From Opitutaceae bacterium (GTDB lineage Bacteria; Verrucomicrobiota; Verrucomicrobiia; Opitutales; Opitutaceae), in assembly GCA_023269585.1 (NCBI GenBank), contig JAHFTC010000019.1, positions 1-48,608 on the forward strand: DNA of 48,608 nucleotides, in the 5' to 3' direction. Of the stretch, positions 8,686 through 16,205 are shown in pieces. The notes under the pieces are model-generated. The model was not told the DNA's origin. It was given only the letters and a program-made list of their open reading frames with translations, and did not search any database. A program made the position numbers and the translations under genes. Numbering within the stretch: position 1 is the stretch's first letter; each line of letters begins with the position of its first letter.

Positions 8686-11600
8686 ATGCCCGCCCTGCTC
8701 CCACGGCTGCGACCGTACTACCAGGCCGCCTCTCGCGCCCTCCTGCGCCTCGGAGGGGTGGTGCTCGGGCTCGTCCTGCTCACGCCGCCTGCGTGGGCCC
8801 AGGCGGTCGGCATCGACGCCCCCACCCCGGGGCTCAACGAGACGGGAGTCCCAGCCTTCATCATTCGCTCCTCCTCGTCGCTTGGGCTCAGTTCCCCGCC
8901 CACCGACCTCCAGCCGCTCCCCGACGGCCGCGTCGTCGCCCTCGCCGGTCGCGAACTCGCCCTCGGCGACGGAACCCGCTGGGAAGTCTACCGGCTCGCC
9001 CCGGAACAAAGCGCCGCCAGCTCCAGCCAGATGGCGATCGACGCCAGCGGCGCCATCTATGTCGGCACGCCCGGCGCCTTTGATCGGATCACGTTCGGCG
9101 TCGACGGGTTTTGGCGACGCGAGACCGTCGGCGCGCCACCCGATCCCGCGTTCAGTCCCGCGACCGTCGCCACCGTCCCGGGGCAATGGTACTGGCATGG
9201 CGGCGACGGCACCGTGTGCACCTGGCGGCCCGGGATCGCACCGCGCGAGCTGGGCAAGATCACCGACCTCGAGCGCGCGCTGGTGCTCGGCGGCACCCAC
9301 TACCTCAGCGACCGTGCCGACGGCTCGTTCTGGCGCGTGACGCCCACCGGGCTCGAGCCCGCCATCAGCGCCCGCACCACCAACGTCAGTTACACCGTCA
9401 CCTGCGGCCTCGATCTCGGCGGCGGCAACCTCCTCGTCGGCACCAACCGGCACGGGCTCCAACGGTTCGCTGACGGCGCGATCCTGCCCTACCTCCCGAG
9501 CGGCCCCCTGGCGGGCCTCAACCGCATCAACGACCTTTGCGCCACCGTCCCCGACCGTTTTGCCGCGGCGGTCGACAATGTGGGCCTCGTGTTCTTCGAC
9601 CGGGACGGGCGCACCGTCCAGATGCTCGACCGTTCGCTCGACCACCGGCTGGCCCGGGTCCGGCGCCTCTTCTTCGCTCCCCACGGCGTCGTGTGGGGAC
9701 TTCTCAACGACGGCGTGGTCCAAGTCGAGTTCCCCGCGCGCCTCTCGCACTACGAACCGCTGGTTTCCACCGCGCTCGGCTTCGTGCAACCCTTTCGGTT
9801 CCAAGGGCGCCTGTGGCTGCTCTGCGATGGACTCGCGCAACGCGGCGTTTACGACGCCGACGGCCGCCTCCTCCGCTTCGAGATCGATTCCCCGGCCGAC
9901 GAGTTTCTGTGCTCGCTCTCGACGGCCACCGGCACGCTGCTCGCCGGCGGTCGCGCCGGGATTTTCCGCCGGGAGGCCGCCGGTTGGTCCCTCGTCGTCC
10001 CCGGCGTGAGCAACGCCCATCTGGTCGCCACCCCGGACCCGCTCGGCCGCTGGGCGTTCTTTGCCGAGAACAGCGCCGGCTGGCTGCGGCCCACCGGCGA
10101 CACCTACGAGGTGCGCACCGTGCCCGCCCCGGGCCTCGGCGGCGTGTACGGAGCGATCGAGGACAACGAAGGGCGCCTCTGGGCCGAGTTGGGCACCGCC
10201 CGGTCCGCCAGTCTCGAGCTCGTGGGCGACGAGATCCGCGTCACCCGTTTCGAGGCCGCGGACGGCTTGGCCGGCGGCTGGGTGCAGCTCGCACTCCTCG
10301 ACGGCGAGATCCGCGCCAACGTCGGGGGGCGGTTCCTGCGCCTCGACCCCGCCACCCGCCGCTTCGTCCCTGACCTGGCCACGATCGCCGCCATCCCCGA
10401 GGCCGCGGCGGATCTGGTCGGCCGCCCCGGAGTCGACGCCTTGGGCCGCCACTGGTTTGGCACCTCCAGCCGGATCAACCTCTATGAACGCCGCGGCCGC
10501 GGCTTCCGGCGCCTCGAGGAAAGCTTTCCCCCGGGGCTGCACCCGATCGTCACCACCCCGGAGGCCGGCGGCCCCGTGTGGCTCCATCAACGACTCCAGC
10601 TCGCCCGCTACGACCCCGCCGTGCCGCTGCCCGCCCCCGCCAGCCCCCGGGCGCTCCTCACGCGCATCCACCTTCCAAACACCAGTCGGACGCTCTTCCC
10701 CACCCGCGACCGCCTCGCGCCGTTGCCGTTCGCCGACAACTCCCTCGTGTTCGACTTCGTCGCGATCGAGGCGCCCCCGTCCCAGACGGTGACCTTCGAG
10801 GTGCAGCTCGACGGCGCCGCCTCCGACTGGGTCGCCACCGGAGTGGTGGGCTCCGCCGTGTTCAACCGGCTCAAGGAGGGCGCGTACGTCTTCCGGGTCC
10901 GGCCGTTGCTCGACGGCACCGCCGGCGAGGAGGCGCGGATCGCGTTCGCGATCGCCCCGCCGTGGTTCCGCACCCACACGGCCTACGCCCTCTACACCGT
11001 GGCCGCCCTCGCCTTCATCGGCCTGGTCGCCTGGTACGCCACCTGGCGCGAACGCCGCGACAAATCCCGGCTGGAGCGGCTCGTCGCGCAGCGCACGGCG
11101 GAACTCAACAATGCCAACCGCCAGCTCGCCGCCAACATGGACGAAACCCTCCAGCAGGCCTCGGCGCTGCGGGCGAGCGAGGAGCGTTTCCGGCAGCTCA
11201 GCACCGAGCTCGAACGCCGCATCCGCGAACGCACCGAGGCGCTCGTCCGGAGCAACGAACAGCTCGTCGCCAGCAACCAGGAGCTCGAGGCCTTCTCGTA
11301 TTCTGTCTCCCACGACCTCCGCGCCCCGCTGCGCAACATCAACGGCTTCGTCGACCTGCTCCGCCGCCGCAACCGCGGCACCCTCGACGCGGAGAGCAGC
11401 CGTTTCTTCCAGATCATCGCCACCGAGACGATCCGCCTCAGCCAGCTCATCGACAGCCTGCTCGCCTTCGCGCGCCTCAATCGCGCCGACCTGCGCCCCG
11501 AGCGGATCGCCCTCGCCGCCCTCGTCACCCAGGTGATCGCCGAGCTCCGCCCCGAGTTCGAGAACCGTCTGGTCGAATGGAAGATCGGCGCGCTGCCGAT

Positions 11601-11997
11601 CGTCAGCGCCGATACCGCGCTGCTGCGACAGGTCGTCGCCAACCTCCTGCACAACGCGATCAAGTTCACGCGCCACCGCCAGCCCGCGGTCATCGAGATC
11701 GGCGCCCAGCCGTTCGACGACACCAACCTCGCCGAGCACGTCGTCTTCGTGCGCGACAACGGCGCCGGCTTCGACCCCCAATACGCCGCGAAACTTTTCG
11801 GCGTCTTCCAGCGCCTGCACAACGTCCGCGACTTCGAGGGCAGCGGCATCGGCCTCGCCAACGCCAAGCGCATCATCCTGCGGCACGGCGGGCGCATGTG
11901 GGCCGAGGGCACCCCCGGCCACGGCGCCACGTTCTTCTTCTCCCTCCCCGTGCGGCGGCCGAGCGCCGCGCAGCACTCCCCGCCCGCGCCCGCCTAA
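8686..11997 (+). CDS. Large membrane sensor histidine kinase with periplasmic propeller and Y_Y_Y-like domain
   Basis: The protein has 1103 residues. A signal peptide ends near AWAQA (~residue 39). A long periplasmic region to ~660 has repeated beta-propeller-like blades (for example GGTHYLSDRADGSFWRV, GGNLLVGTNRHGLQRF, PLGRWAFFAENSAGWLRP). A Y_Y_Y-like segment follows, ending near GAYVFRVRPLLDGT. One membrane helix lies at ~764-786, then a coiled coil (~795-865). HisKA is SYSVSHDLRAPLRN with H876, followed by HATPase with NLLHNAIKF, DNGAGFD and GSGIGLAN. The architecture matches one-piece polysaccharide- or nutrient-sensing kinases of Bacteroidetes and Verrucomicrobia, but there is no C-terminal receiver or AraC domain, so a separate regulator is needed. 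The ligand is unknown. Confidence 0.88.
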   Translation: MPALLPRLRPYYQAASRALLRLGGVVLGLVLLTPPAWAQAVGIDAPTPGLNETGVPAFIIRSSSSLGLSSPPTDLQPLPDGRVVALAGRELALGDGTRWEVYRLAPEQSAASSSQMAIDASGAIYVGTPGAFDRITFGVDGFWRRETVGAPPDPAFSPATVATVPGQWYWHGGDGTVCTWRPGIAPRELGKITDLERALVLGGTHYLSDRADGSFWRVTPTGLEPAISARTTNVSYTVTCGLDLGGGNLLVGTNRHGLQRFADGAILPYLPSGPLAGLNRINDLCATVPDRFAAAVDNVGLVFFDRDGRTVQMLDRSLDHRLARVRRLFFAPHGVVWGLLNDGVVQVEFPARLSHYEPLVSTALGFVQPFRFQGRLWLLCDGLAQRGVYDADGRLLRFEIDSPADEFLCSLSTATGTLLAGGRAGIFRREAAGWSLVVPGVSNAHLVATPDPLGRWAFFAENSAGWLRPTGDTYEVRTVPAPGLGGVYGAIEDNEGRLWAELGTARSASLELVGDEIRVTRFEAADGLAGGWVQLALLDGEIRANVGGRFLRLDPATRRFVPDLATIAAIPEAAADLVGRPGVDALGRHWFGTSSRINLYERRGRGFRRLEESFPPGLHPIVTTPEAGGPVWLHQRLQLARYDPAVPLPAPASPRALLTRIHLPNTSRTLFPTRDRLAPLPFADNSLVFDFVAIEAPPSQTVTFEVQLDGAASDWVATGVVGSAVFNRLKEGAYVFRVRPLLDGTAGEEARIAFAIAPPWFRTHTAYALYTVAALAFIGLVAWYATWRERRDKSRLERLVAQRTAELNNANRQLAANMDETLQQASALRASEERFRQLSTELERRIRERTEALVRSNEQLVASNQELEAFSYSVSHDLRAPLRNINGFVDLLRRRNRGTLDAESSRFFQIIATETIRLSQLIDSLLAFARLNRADLRPERIALAALVTQVIAELRPEFENRLVEWKIGALPIVSADTALLRQVVANLLHNAIKFTRHRQPAVIEIGAQPFDDTNLAEHVVFVRDNGAGFDPQYAAKLFGVFQRLHNVRDFEGSGIGLANAKRIILRHGGRMWAEGTPGHGATFFFSLPVRRPSAAQHSPPAPA

Positions 11998-12014
11998 GCC
12001 TGAGTGGCCTGAGA

Positions 12015-12035
12015 GGCCGGGTCGTCGCCCCGGCC
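12015..12035. repeat. GC hairpin with TCGWCGC loop, copy 1
   Basis: Arms GGCCGGG and CCCGGCC enclose TCGTCGC. It starts 17 bp after the sensor-kinase stop and could act as an RNA hairpin at the transcript end, although no T-run follows. A related hairpin with loop TCGACGC is at 12892-12910, so this is a dispersed element. Confidence 0.55.
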
Positions 12036-12081
12036 CACCCCGGAGGTATCACACTCCAAGCTTGGCGCTTGGCAGAACCTC

Positions 12082-12106
12082 GTAGCGGAATTCGTGAGAA
12101 TTTCGA
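12082..12106 (+). repeat. REP-like element, family A (GTAG + hairpin)
   Basis: GTAG is followed by one base, then 7-nt arms GGAATTC and GAATTTC around a GTGA loop, ending CGA. The stem is complete if one G-T pair is allowed. Comparison with the copies at 12140 and 34460 shows paired changes in the stem (ATTC/GAAT versus ACGC/GCGT). GTAG plus an imperfect hairpin is the hallmark of REP elements handled by RAYT transposases. Confidence 0.75.
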
Positions 12107-12108
12107 AG

Positions 12109-12132
12109 TCGGCGGAATTCGCGAGAGTCACA
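12109..12132 (+). repeat. Degenerate REP-like element, family A
   Basis: The core GGCGGAATTC followed by GCGAGAGTCAC aligns with the neighbouring family A copies, but the GTAG and the right arm are eroded. It sits between two better copies and makes a three-unit cluster downstream of the sensor kinase. Confidence 0.45.
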
Positions 12133-12139
12133 GCGCCTC

Positions 12140-12164
12140 GTAGTGGAACGCGTGAGAGTTTCGA
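12140..12164 (+). repeat. REP-like element, family A
   Basis: GTAG, one base, then arms GGAACGC and GAGTTTC around GTGA, ending CGA. There is one mismatch and one G-T pair in the 7-bp stem. It is preceded by CCTC, as is the copy at 12082. Confidence 0.75.
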
Positions 12165-12341
12165 TGTCGGCCCCGGACGAAGACCTGACGGCCCCCCCTC
12201 CAGTGCGGACTACTCGGCCTAGCGTCGCTACCCCCCGCGAGAACCAAGAACCATCGTGATGTTTCGGGCTGCCACCACCCCCGGGCAATTTACGGCTGGC
12301 GCCTGAGCCGCCGCGCCGTTGAAACAGGCCACCGCTCCTCC

Positions 12342-12809
12342 ATGGCCAAAATCGAAATCGCCAAAGTCGCCGACATCCTCCGCCAGAACGAACTCGAGCC
12401 GGCCGTCATGCGCCGCATCCTCGAGCAGATCAACAAGGTCACCGAGGAGGCCGCTGTCGCCGAGGACGAGAAACCGCCGGCGCAGAAGAAGCAGTTCGTG
12501 ATCCTCGTCTCCGACCCCGATGGCGAAATGCCCGAGCACGAGCTCGCCGGCTGGGTCGTGCAGATCCCCGAGGACGCCAGCCCGCTCTCCCTCCAGGAGC
12601 GCGTGCACAAGGCCGCCTACGACTTCAACGCCACCCGCCGCGGCCGGAAACTCCCCGTGGAAACCATGGGCGAGGCCTTTGAGAGCGTCCCGGCCAAGAA
12701 TTTCAAGGAGGTCGAGGTCACCGTGAAAACCAAGACCCCCGTGCTCGTCCTCAGCACCGACAACAAGCTCCCGAAGGACGCTCCCTCCGGCGCCCGCGAC
12801 CGCGGCTGA
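12342..12809 (+). CDS. Hypothetical cytoplasmic protein (155 aa)
   Basis: The product starts MAKIEIAKVADILRQNELEP. An N-terminal helical part (~1-40) is followed by a mixed alpha/beta region with FVILVSDPDGEMPEHELAGW and QERVHKAAYDFNATRRGRKLP, then an acidic-to-basic C-terminus (KEVEVTVKTKTPVLVLST...). There is no signal peptide or membrane helix. I do not recognise a named family; the regular secondary-structure pattern and the lack of a competing frame support coding. A ribosome site is not obvious. It lies between the repeat cluster and a hairpin-rich spacer, so it may be transcribed alone. Confidence 0.7.
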   Translation: MAKIEIAKVADILRQNELEPAVMRRILEQINKVTEEAAVAEDEKPPAQKKQFVILVSDPDGEMPEHELAGWVVQIPEDASPLSLQERVHKAAYDFNATRRGRKLPVETMGEAFESVPAKNFKEVEVTVKTKTPVLVLSTDNKLPKDAPSGARDRG

Positions 12810-12860
12810 TCGCAATCGGCACGAAGCCTCGGCAGCGATGCACGCAGGGGGCTTGCTCTA

Positions 12861-12881
12861 GGCCACCTCGCTGAGGTGGCC
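12861..12881. repeat. Perfect 9-bp hairpin downstream of the 12342 gene
   Basis: Arms GGCCACCTC and GAGGTGGCC are separated by GCT. It lies 52 bp after the stop codon. It could stop transcription, but no T-run follows. Confidence 0.5.
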
Positions 12882-12891
12882 CTCCGGAGAA

Positions 12892-12910
12892 GCCGGGTCG
12901 ACGCCCCGGC
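12892..12910. repeat. GC hairpin with TCGWCGC loop, copy 2
   Basis: Arms GCCGGG and CCCGGC enclose TCGACGC. It matches the hairpin at 12015-12035 in stem and loop except for one loop base. Together with 12861-12881 and a third hairpin at 12962-12977 (GCGAGC, CTAC, GCTCGC) it fills the spacer. Confidence 0.55.
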
Positions 12911-12988
12911 CAACAGCCTCGCCGCTCGCACGGCGCCTGCTCCAGACTGGCCAAATCCAGCCGCGAGCCTACGCTCGCCTCCGCACGA

Positions 12989-13651
12989 ATGAGCGAGAAC
13001 CACGACCAACTCCCCGCCACCGGCGGCAACCACGACGAATTGCCGTGGTACCAGGACTTCGTCGCACGCTACGTCTCGTTTCCCGCCTACTGCCGCACGA
13101 CCTCCTTCGAGCGCGCCACCAAGGATTTCGCCGCGGAAATCCACCGCATCGAGGAACTCTGCGGCCGGTTCACCGCCGATGATTTCGTGCAACGCGTGCT
13201 GGTCAGCCCCATCATCGGTTTGGAGGACGACGAGCGCGACTGGTCGGCGGCGATGGTCGTCGAACACGCGGTGCTCGTCGGCGAGGCGATTGGCCGCACG
13301 CTCATCTTCCTCAGCCGCGGCGAACAGCCGCCGGAGCCCTTCACCCGCGCCGCCATGCGCCCGCGCGGCGCCAAGGGCGTGGAGGTGCTGCCGCTGCTCC
13401 GCCAGCTCGGCCGCGACTACCCGGGCATCGTCGAAGCCGAGCTCGGCCCGCGCCGGGACTGCAACCACCGGCACCCGCTCTTCGGCGAACTCGACCTCGC
13501 CCGTTGGCACTACCTCAGCGTCTCCCATCTTCGGGTACACCGCCGCCAATTGCACGAGATCCGCCGCCGCCTCACCGCCGGCCTGAAACCCGGCGGCCTC
13601 CTCGGCTCCCTGCTCCCCGAGCCGACCCCCGACCTCGATCCGCAGACCTGA
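12989..13651 (+). CDS. DinB-like domain protein
   Basis: This 220-residue cytoplasmic protein has the spacing of the DinB/YfiT four-helix metal-binding fold. A first histidine lies in AAMVVEHAVLVGEAIGR, and a second pair in ARWHYLSVSHLRVHRRQLHEI, the usual HxxxH-like C-terminal helix. In characterised relatives (bacillithiol or mycothiol S-transferases) the histidines bind a divalent metal and the enzyme acts on thiols. The pattern LGRDYPGIVEAELGPRRDCNHRHPLFGELDLARWHYL also fits the family's loop before the last helix. The start MSENHDQLPATGG follows a hairpin-rich spacer with no clear ribosome site. The specific function is unknown. Confidence 0.75.
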   Translation: MSENHDQLPATGGNHDELPWYQDFVARYVSFPAYCRTTSFERATKDFAAEIHRIEELCGRFTADDFVQRVLVSPIIGLEDDERDWSAAMVVEHAVLVGEAIGRTLIFLSRGEQPPEPFTRAAMRPRGAKGVEVLPLLRQLGRDYPGIVEAELGPRRDCNHRHPLFGELDLARWHYLSVSHLRVHRRQLHEIRRRLTAGLKPGGLLGSLLPEPTPDLDPQT

Positions 13652-13657
13652 GGCCGT

Positions 13658-13673
13658 GAGCGTGCAGACGCTC
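13658..13673. terminator. Perfect 6-bp hairpin after the DinB-like gene
   Basis: Arms GAGCGT and ACGCTC enclose GCAG, 6 bp after the stop codon. The position suits an RNA 3' hairpin. No T-run follows, so intrinsic termination is only a possibility. Confidence 0.35.
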
Positions 13674-13734
13674 GTCGCTCGACCCACTGATTGCGGCGCG
13701 CGGTGACGATGCTCAAAGACGCTTCCGGTGGTGG

Positions 13735-13753
13735 GGCGGGCTTCACGCCCGCC
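13735..13753. repeat. GGCGGGC / GCCCGCC hairpin
   Basis: Perfect 7-nt arms enclose TTCAC. It is preceded by GTGG, one base away from the GTAG that opens the other REP-like elements, so it may be a diverged REP unit. Confidence 0.45.
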
Positions 13754-13875
13754 ATCCGAATACGCAGGGGAACTACTTGGCCGTGAAGGGCGTATCGGGC
13801 GCCTACACCGCATCAGCGCACCGGAGCGCGACGCCCAATGCCAGCGCCCTCCTCCCTCCTCCGAAAACCGACCAT

Positions 13876-13892
13876 GTCAACTATTGGTTGAC
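13876..13892. promoter_or_regulatory. 17-bp dyad GTCAACTATTGGTTGAC, copy 2
   Basis: It is identical to 5280-5296, and the identity extends to 21 bp (13873-13893). As at copy 1, it lies just beyond a minus-strand stop codon, here that of the alpha-2-macroglobulin remnant (stop at 13914-13916). Confidence 0.5.
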
Positions 13893-13913
13893 GTGTTCGG
13901 TTTCGCCCGGCGT

Positions 13914-14096
13914 TCACTCGCGCTTCTCGATCCGCAGGCGGGTTGGGTCGCTGTTGGCCCGGATCTCGGGCACGTACATCGCCTCGACCTGCACCGGCAA
14001 CGCCCGGAAGTCGCCCGCCGTGACCGCCCTCATCCCGTAACGGATTTCCCAGGTTCCAGCGGCCAGATGATCGAGGAAGAACACGCTCTTCCTGGT
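13914..14096 (-). pseudogene. C-terminal remnant of a bacterial alpha-2-macroglobulin-like gene
   Basis: The minus strand encodes about 60 residues, TRKSVFFLDHLAAG, then TWEIRYGMRAVTAG, then FRALPVQVEAMYVPEIRANS and ~16 more, ending in TGA. The series F-x-D-x-L-x-x-G-x-x-x-x-x-Y-x-x-R-A, then G-x-F-x-A-L-P, then E-x-M-Y-x-P-E-I-R-A is the usual C-terminal receptor-binding-like end of bacterial alpha-2-macroglobulins, periplasmic protease-trapping proteins of about 1500 or more residues. A TGA at 14097-14099 blocks the frame immediately upstream, and no other part of such a gene is present. It is therefore a decayed 3' end, possibly left by deletion or recombination. The family call comes from memory of the motif pattern. 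Confidence 0.6.
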
Positions 14097-14184
14097 TCAT
14101 CCCCGCCTTCGCCCCGCATCGCACTCTACGCGCCGTTCCTGATTCCCAGCCTTCCACATTCTCACCTGCCTATGGAATGCGTCA

Positions 14185-14224
14185 GTAGTGCACCCTACCG
14201 GATCAGGGCGTGCTAAAGCCCTAC
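14185..14224 (-). repeat. GTAG-type REP-like sequence
   Basis: On the minus strand GTAG at 14224-14221 is followed by arms AGGGC and GCCCT (sharing the AG) around an 8-nt loop. A little further on, plus-strand GTAG and CTAC flank TGCACC at 14185-14198. This resembles the other GTAG elements, but the stems are short. Confidence 0.35.
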
Positions 14225-14321
14225 GCGCAGGCGTGCCGGCAATCCGTTTCCTGATTTCCTGAGTTCCAGATTCGCCGCGTCCCGCTCCGATGGCTGCGGC
14301 TCGGCGGCGCCGCGCCCTGCC

Positions 14322-14348
14322 CTTTTCACTTCAACCTACACCTTCAAC
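14322..14348 (+). repeat. Short heptamer-like array (CTTCAAC)
   Basis: Units are CTTTTCA, CTTCAAC, CTACAC (one base short) and CTTCAAC. It is a weak, degenerate array 30 bp beyond the stop of the lipoprotein gene. It is listed because the 7-nt period recurs elsewhere in the window. Confidence 0.35.
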
Positions 14349-14377
14349 TCACATCGCCAGGGTTAGGAGCCGGCGCA

Positions 14378-14824
14378 TCACAAGCGCGACCGCACTTCCG
14401 CGTAGAAACGCTCGTGGACGCCGCCCCGCGGCAGGATCTGCTCGCTCTGGCGCATCTGGCCGGCGCCGGTGCGCTCCTCGACCTGTTCGCGCACCTCGAG
14501 CTGCACGTCGGCCGCGCCGTCGGGCGTGGCAACGATGGTCACCTTGCAGTTGTGCTGGTTCGAGGAACGGAAGGCGTCGTCGATGCCCAGCCGGCCGTAG
14601 GCCTCAATCAGGCCCTGCTTCGGCTTCGCACTGCGAATCGTGTAGCCCATCTCCCGCAACGCCGCGACCGCGGCGTCGAACACCCGCTCCGCCGGGGCCT
14701 CGACGATCTCCTGCACCGGCGGCGGATTGAAACGCCGCCCCAAGGGCTCGCCGATCGTGTCGCAACCGCCAAGGAGAACCGCCGCACCGATTGCGAGCAG
14801 GAGGGAGAGGAATTTGGTGTTCAT
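14378..14824 (-). CDS. Putative lipoprotein of unknown function (148 aa)
   Basis: The N-terminus MNTKFLSLLLAIGAAVLLGG ends in a lipobox with Cys21, so the mature protein should be lipid-anchored at the outer or inner membrane. The mature part contains EIVEAPAERVFDAAVAALRE and MGYTIRSAKPKQGLIEAYGR, then alternating strands, a helix-then-strand arrangement often seen in small periplasmic lipoproteins. No catalytic motif is evident. It lies downstream of aguA on the same strand but is separated by 277 bp containing a BIME-like element, so co-transcription is doubtful. Confidence 0.75.
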   Translation of the reverse strand: MNTKFLSLLLAIGAAVLLGGCDTIGEPLGRRFNPPPVQEIVEAPAERVFDAAVAALREMGYTIRSAKPKQGLIEAYGRLGIDDAFRSSNQHNCKVTIVATPDGAADVQLEVREQVEERTGAGQMRQSEQILPRGGVHERFYAEVRSRL

Positions 14825-14893
14825 TCGAAGACAGGGAAAAATGGGAGCTGGAAGACTGTCCTTAATCCTCCCGATTCAATCGGGCTTGCCTCG

Positions 14894-14946
14894 GTAGGGA
14901 CGCCGCTCCGCCGGCGTCCGCCGCCGGCGCGGAGCGCCGGCCCTAC
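14894..14946. repeat. BIME-like pair of head-to-head REP elements, family B
   Basis: The element begins with GTAG and ends with CTAC. On the plus strand GTAG is followed by a hairpin with arms GGACGCC and GGCGTCC. On the minus strand GTAG is followed by a hairpin with arms GCCGGCG and CGCCGGC. The outer arms also match over about 17 of 19 positions. This layout, two REPs in inverted orientation, is that of enterobacterial BIMEs. Confidence 0.7.
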
Positions 14947-15059
14947 CCACGGGCACCTCCACCTTTGGTGCAGTTCAACCGGGGCTTCGTAAGGATCCGG
15001 GAGACTGGAGTGAAAAGCCCCCAGAAAGGAGGCAGGAGATCGGCGGCACTTCCGAATGC

Positions 15060-15087
15060 TCGCTCCTCGCTCTTCACTACTCGCTTC
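15060..15087 (+). repeat. Heptanucleotide array (TCGCTNN), 4 units
   Basis: Units are TCGCTCC, TCGCTCT, TCACTAC and TCGCTTC. It lies 14 bp beyond the aguA stop codon in the spacer before the lipoprotein gene. The sequence differs from the other arrays, but the 7-nt period is the same. Confidence 0.5.
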
Positions 15088-15101
15088 CATGGCAGCGTCC
15101 C

Positions 15102-16181
15102 TCATGCCGGCTGTTGCTGCGAGATGCAGTGCAGCGAACCGCGGCCCCAGATCAGGTGGTAGCAGTCGAGCGGCACGATCTCGCGACCCGGGAAACACGC
15201 GGCGAGGATCGCGCAGGCGCGGTCGTCGGCCTGCGGCTGGCGGAAGGTGGGCACGAGCACGGCGCCGTTGAGGATGAGAAAATTCGCGTAGCTCGCCGGC
15301 ACGCGCACGCCCTGGAACGCGACGCGTTTCGGCGCGGGCAGCTCGACGAGATCGAACGGCTTGCCGGCCGGCGTACGCAGTTTCCGGAGGCGGCGGAGGT
15401 TGTCGTCGAGAGCGGCGAAGTTGGTGTCGCGCTTGTTGGTCTCGACCAGCGTGACGATGCCGTCGGCTTTGAAGAAGCGCGTGAGGTCGTCGACGTGGCC
15501 GTCGGTGTCGTCGCCCACGAGGCCCTGGCCGAGCCAATGGATCGTGTGCACGCCGAGGAAATCGCGGAGGTTCTGCTCGATCTGCTCGATGGTGAGCGTG
15601 GGGTTGCGGTTCGGGTGGAGCAGGCACTGCTCGGAGGTGAGCAAGAGGCCCTCGCCGTTCACATCGAGCGAGCCGCCTTCGAGCACCATCGGGCCCACGA
15701 AGCGGCGCAGGCGCAGGCGCTTCGCGATGAGCTCAGGGATCGCGTTGTCGTGGTCGCACGGCAGGTGCTTGCCGCCCCAGGCGTTGAACTCCCAGTCGGT
15801 GAGCGCCACTTCGCCCGTGCGGGTGTGCTTCAGGAAGATCGGGCCGTGGTCGCGGCACCAGGTGTCGTTGGTCGGATGATCGTAGAACTTCACCCGCGCC
15901 ATCTGAGCCCCGGCAGCCTCACAAAGCGCACGAGCGCGGTCCTGCAACGCGGCGGCGGCATTGATGCGCACCGGCTCGAACCGGCTGACCGCGGCCACGA
16001 TCTTCGCGAAGGCGGGGGGAATCGGGCGGAACTGCTTCGGCCAGGTCTTGCGCTTGTGCGGCCAAGACAGCCAGAGCGCGGCCTGCGGCTCCCACTCGGC
16101 GGGCATGCGGAACCCGAGCGCCGCGGGTGTTGCGGCGGGAGCGGAGGCGGCAGAACGGGAGCTGGCTTTGCGGACGGGCAC
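15102..16181 (-). CDS. aguA: Agmatine deiminase
   Basis: AguA converts agmatine to N-carbamoylputrescine and ammonia in polyamine synthesis. The 359-residue protein carries the family signatures MPAEWEPQAALWLSWPH near the N-terminus, NDTWCRDHGPIFL, the metal-free guanidine-binding stretch VLEGGSLDVNGEG, LGQGLVGDDTDGHVDDLTRF, and the catalytic Cys352 in WGRGSLHCISQQ. The first ~25 residues are Ala/Ser-rich and may be untranslated, with Met26 an alternative start. It follows aguB by only 24 bp on the same strand, so the two form the complete agmatine-to-putrescine module. Confidence 0.95.
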   Translation of the reverse strand: MPVRKASSRSAASAPAATPAALGFRMPAEWEPQAALWLSWPHKRKTWPKQFRPIPPAFAKIVAAVSRFEPVRINAAAALQDRARALCEAAGAQMARVKFYDHPTNDTWCRDHGPIFLKHTRTGEVALTDWEFNAWGGKHLPCDHDNAIPELIAKRLRLRRFVGPMVLEGGSLDVNGEGLLLTSEQCLLHPNRNPTLTIEQIEQNLRDFLGVHTIHWLGQGLVGDDTDGHVDDLTRFFKADGIVTLVETNKRDTNFAALDDNLRRLRKLRTPAGKPFDLVELPAPKRVAFQGVRVPASYANFLILNGAVLVPTFRQPQADDRACAILAACFPGREIVPLDCYHLIWGRGSLHCISQQQPA

Positions 16182-16205
16182 GCGGAGGAAAGGGAGTCGC
16201 AGAGG

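Larger units (their letters stand above)
11998..12341. other. Repeat-filled intergenic region
   Basis: I see no gene in this 344-bp gap. It carries a GC hairpin at 12015-12035 and a cluster of two clear and one degenerate GTAG-type REP elements between 12082 and 12164. The promoter of the gene at 12342 should lie in the remaining ~180 bp, but I see no clear boxes. Confidence 0.6.
13652..14377. other. 726-bp gap with hairpins, a dyad, a gene remnant and REP-like elements
   Basis: No intact gene is visible. From left to right it holds a hairpin (13658-13673), a GGCGGGC/GCCCGCC hairpin (13735-13753), the second copy of the 17-bp dyad (13876-13892), an alpha-2-macroglobulin C-terminal remnant (13914-14096, minus), GTAG-type sequence (14185-14224) and loose heptamer-like repeats (14322-14348). 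It looks like a site of gene loss later colonised by small repeats. Confidence 0.55.

Noticed and set aside
8359-11976. A ~1200-codon open frame antisense to the large sensor kinase
   Set aside because: High GC leaves long antisense frames open. The translation is Gly/Ala/Arg/Glu-rich without domains, whereas the plus strand encodes clear HisKA and HATPase motifs.
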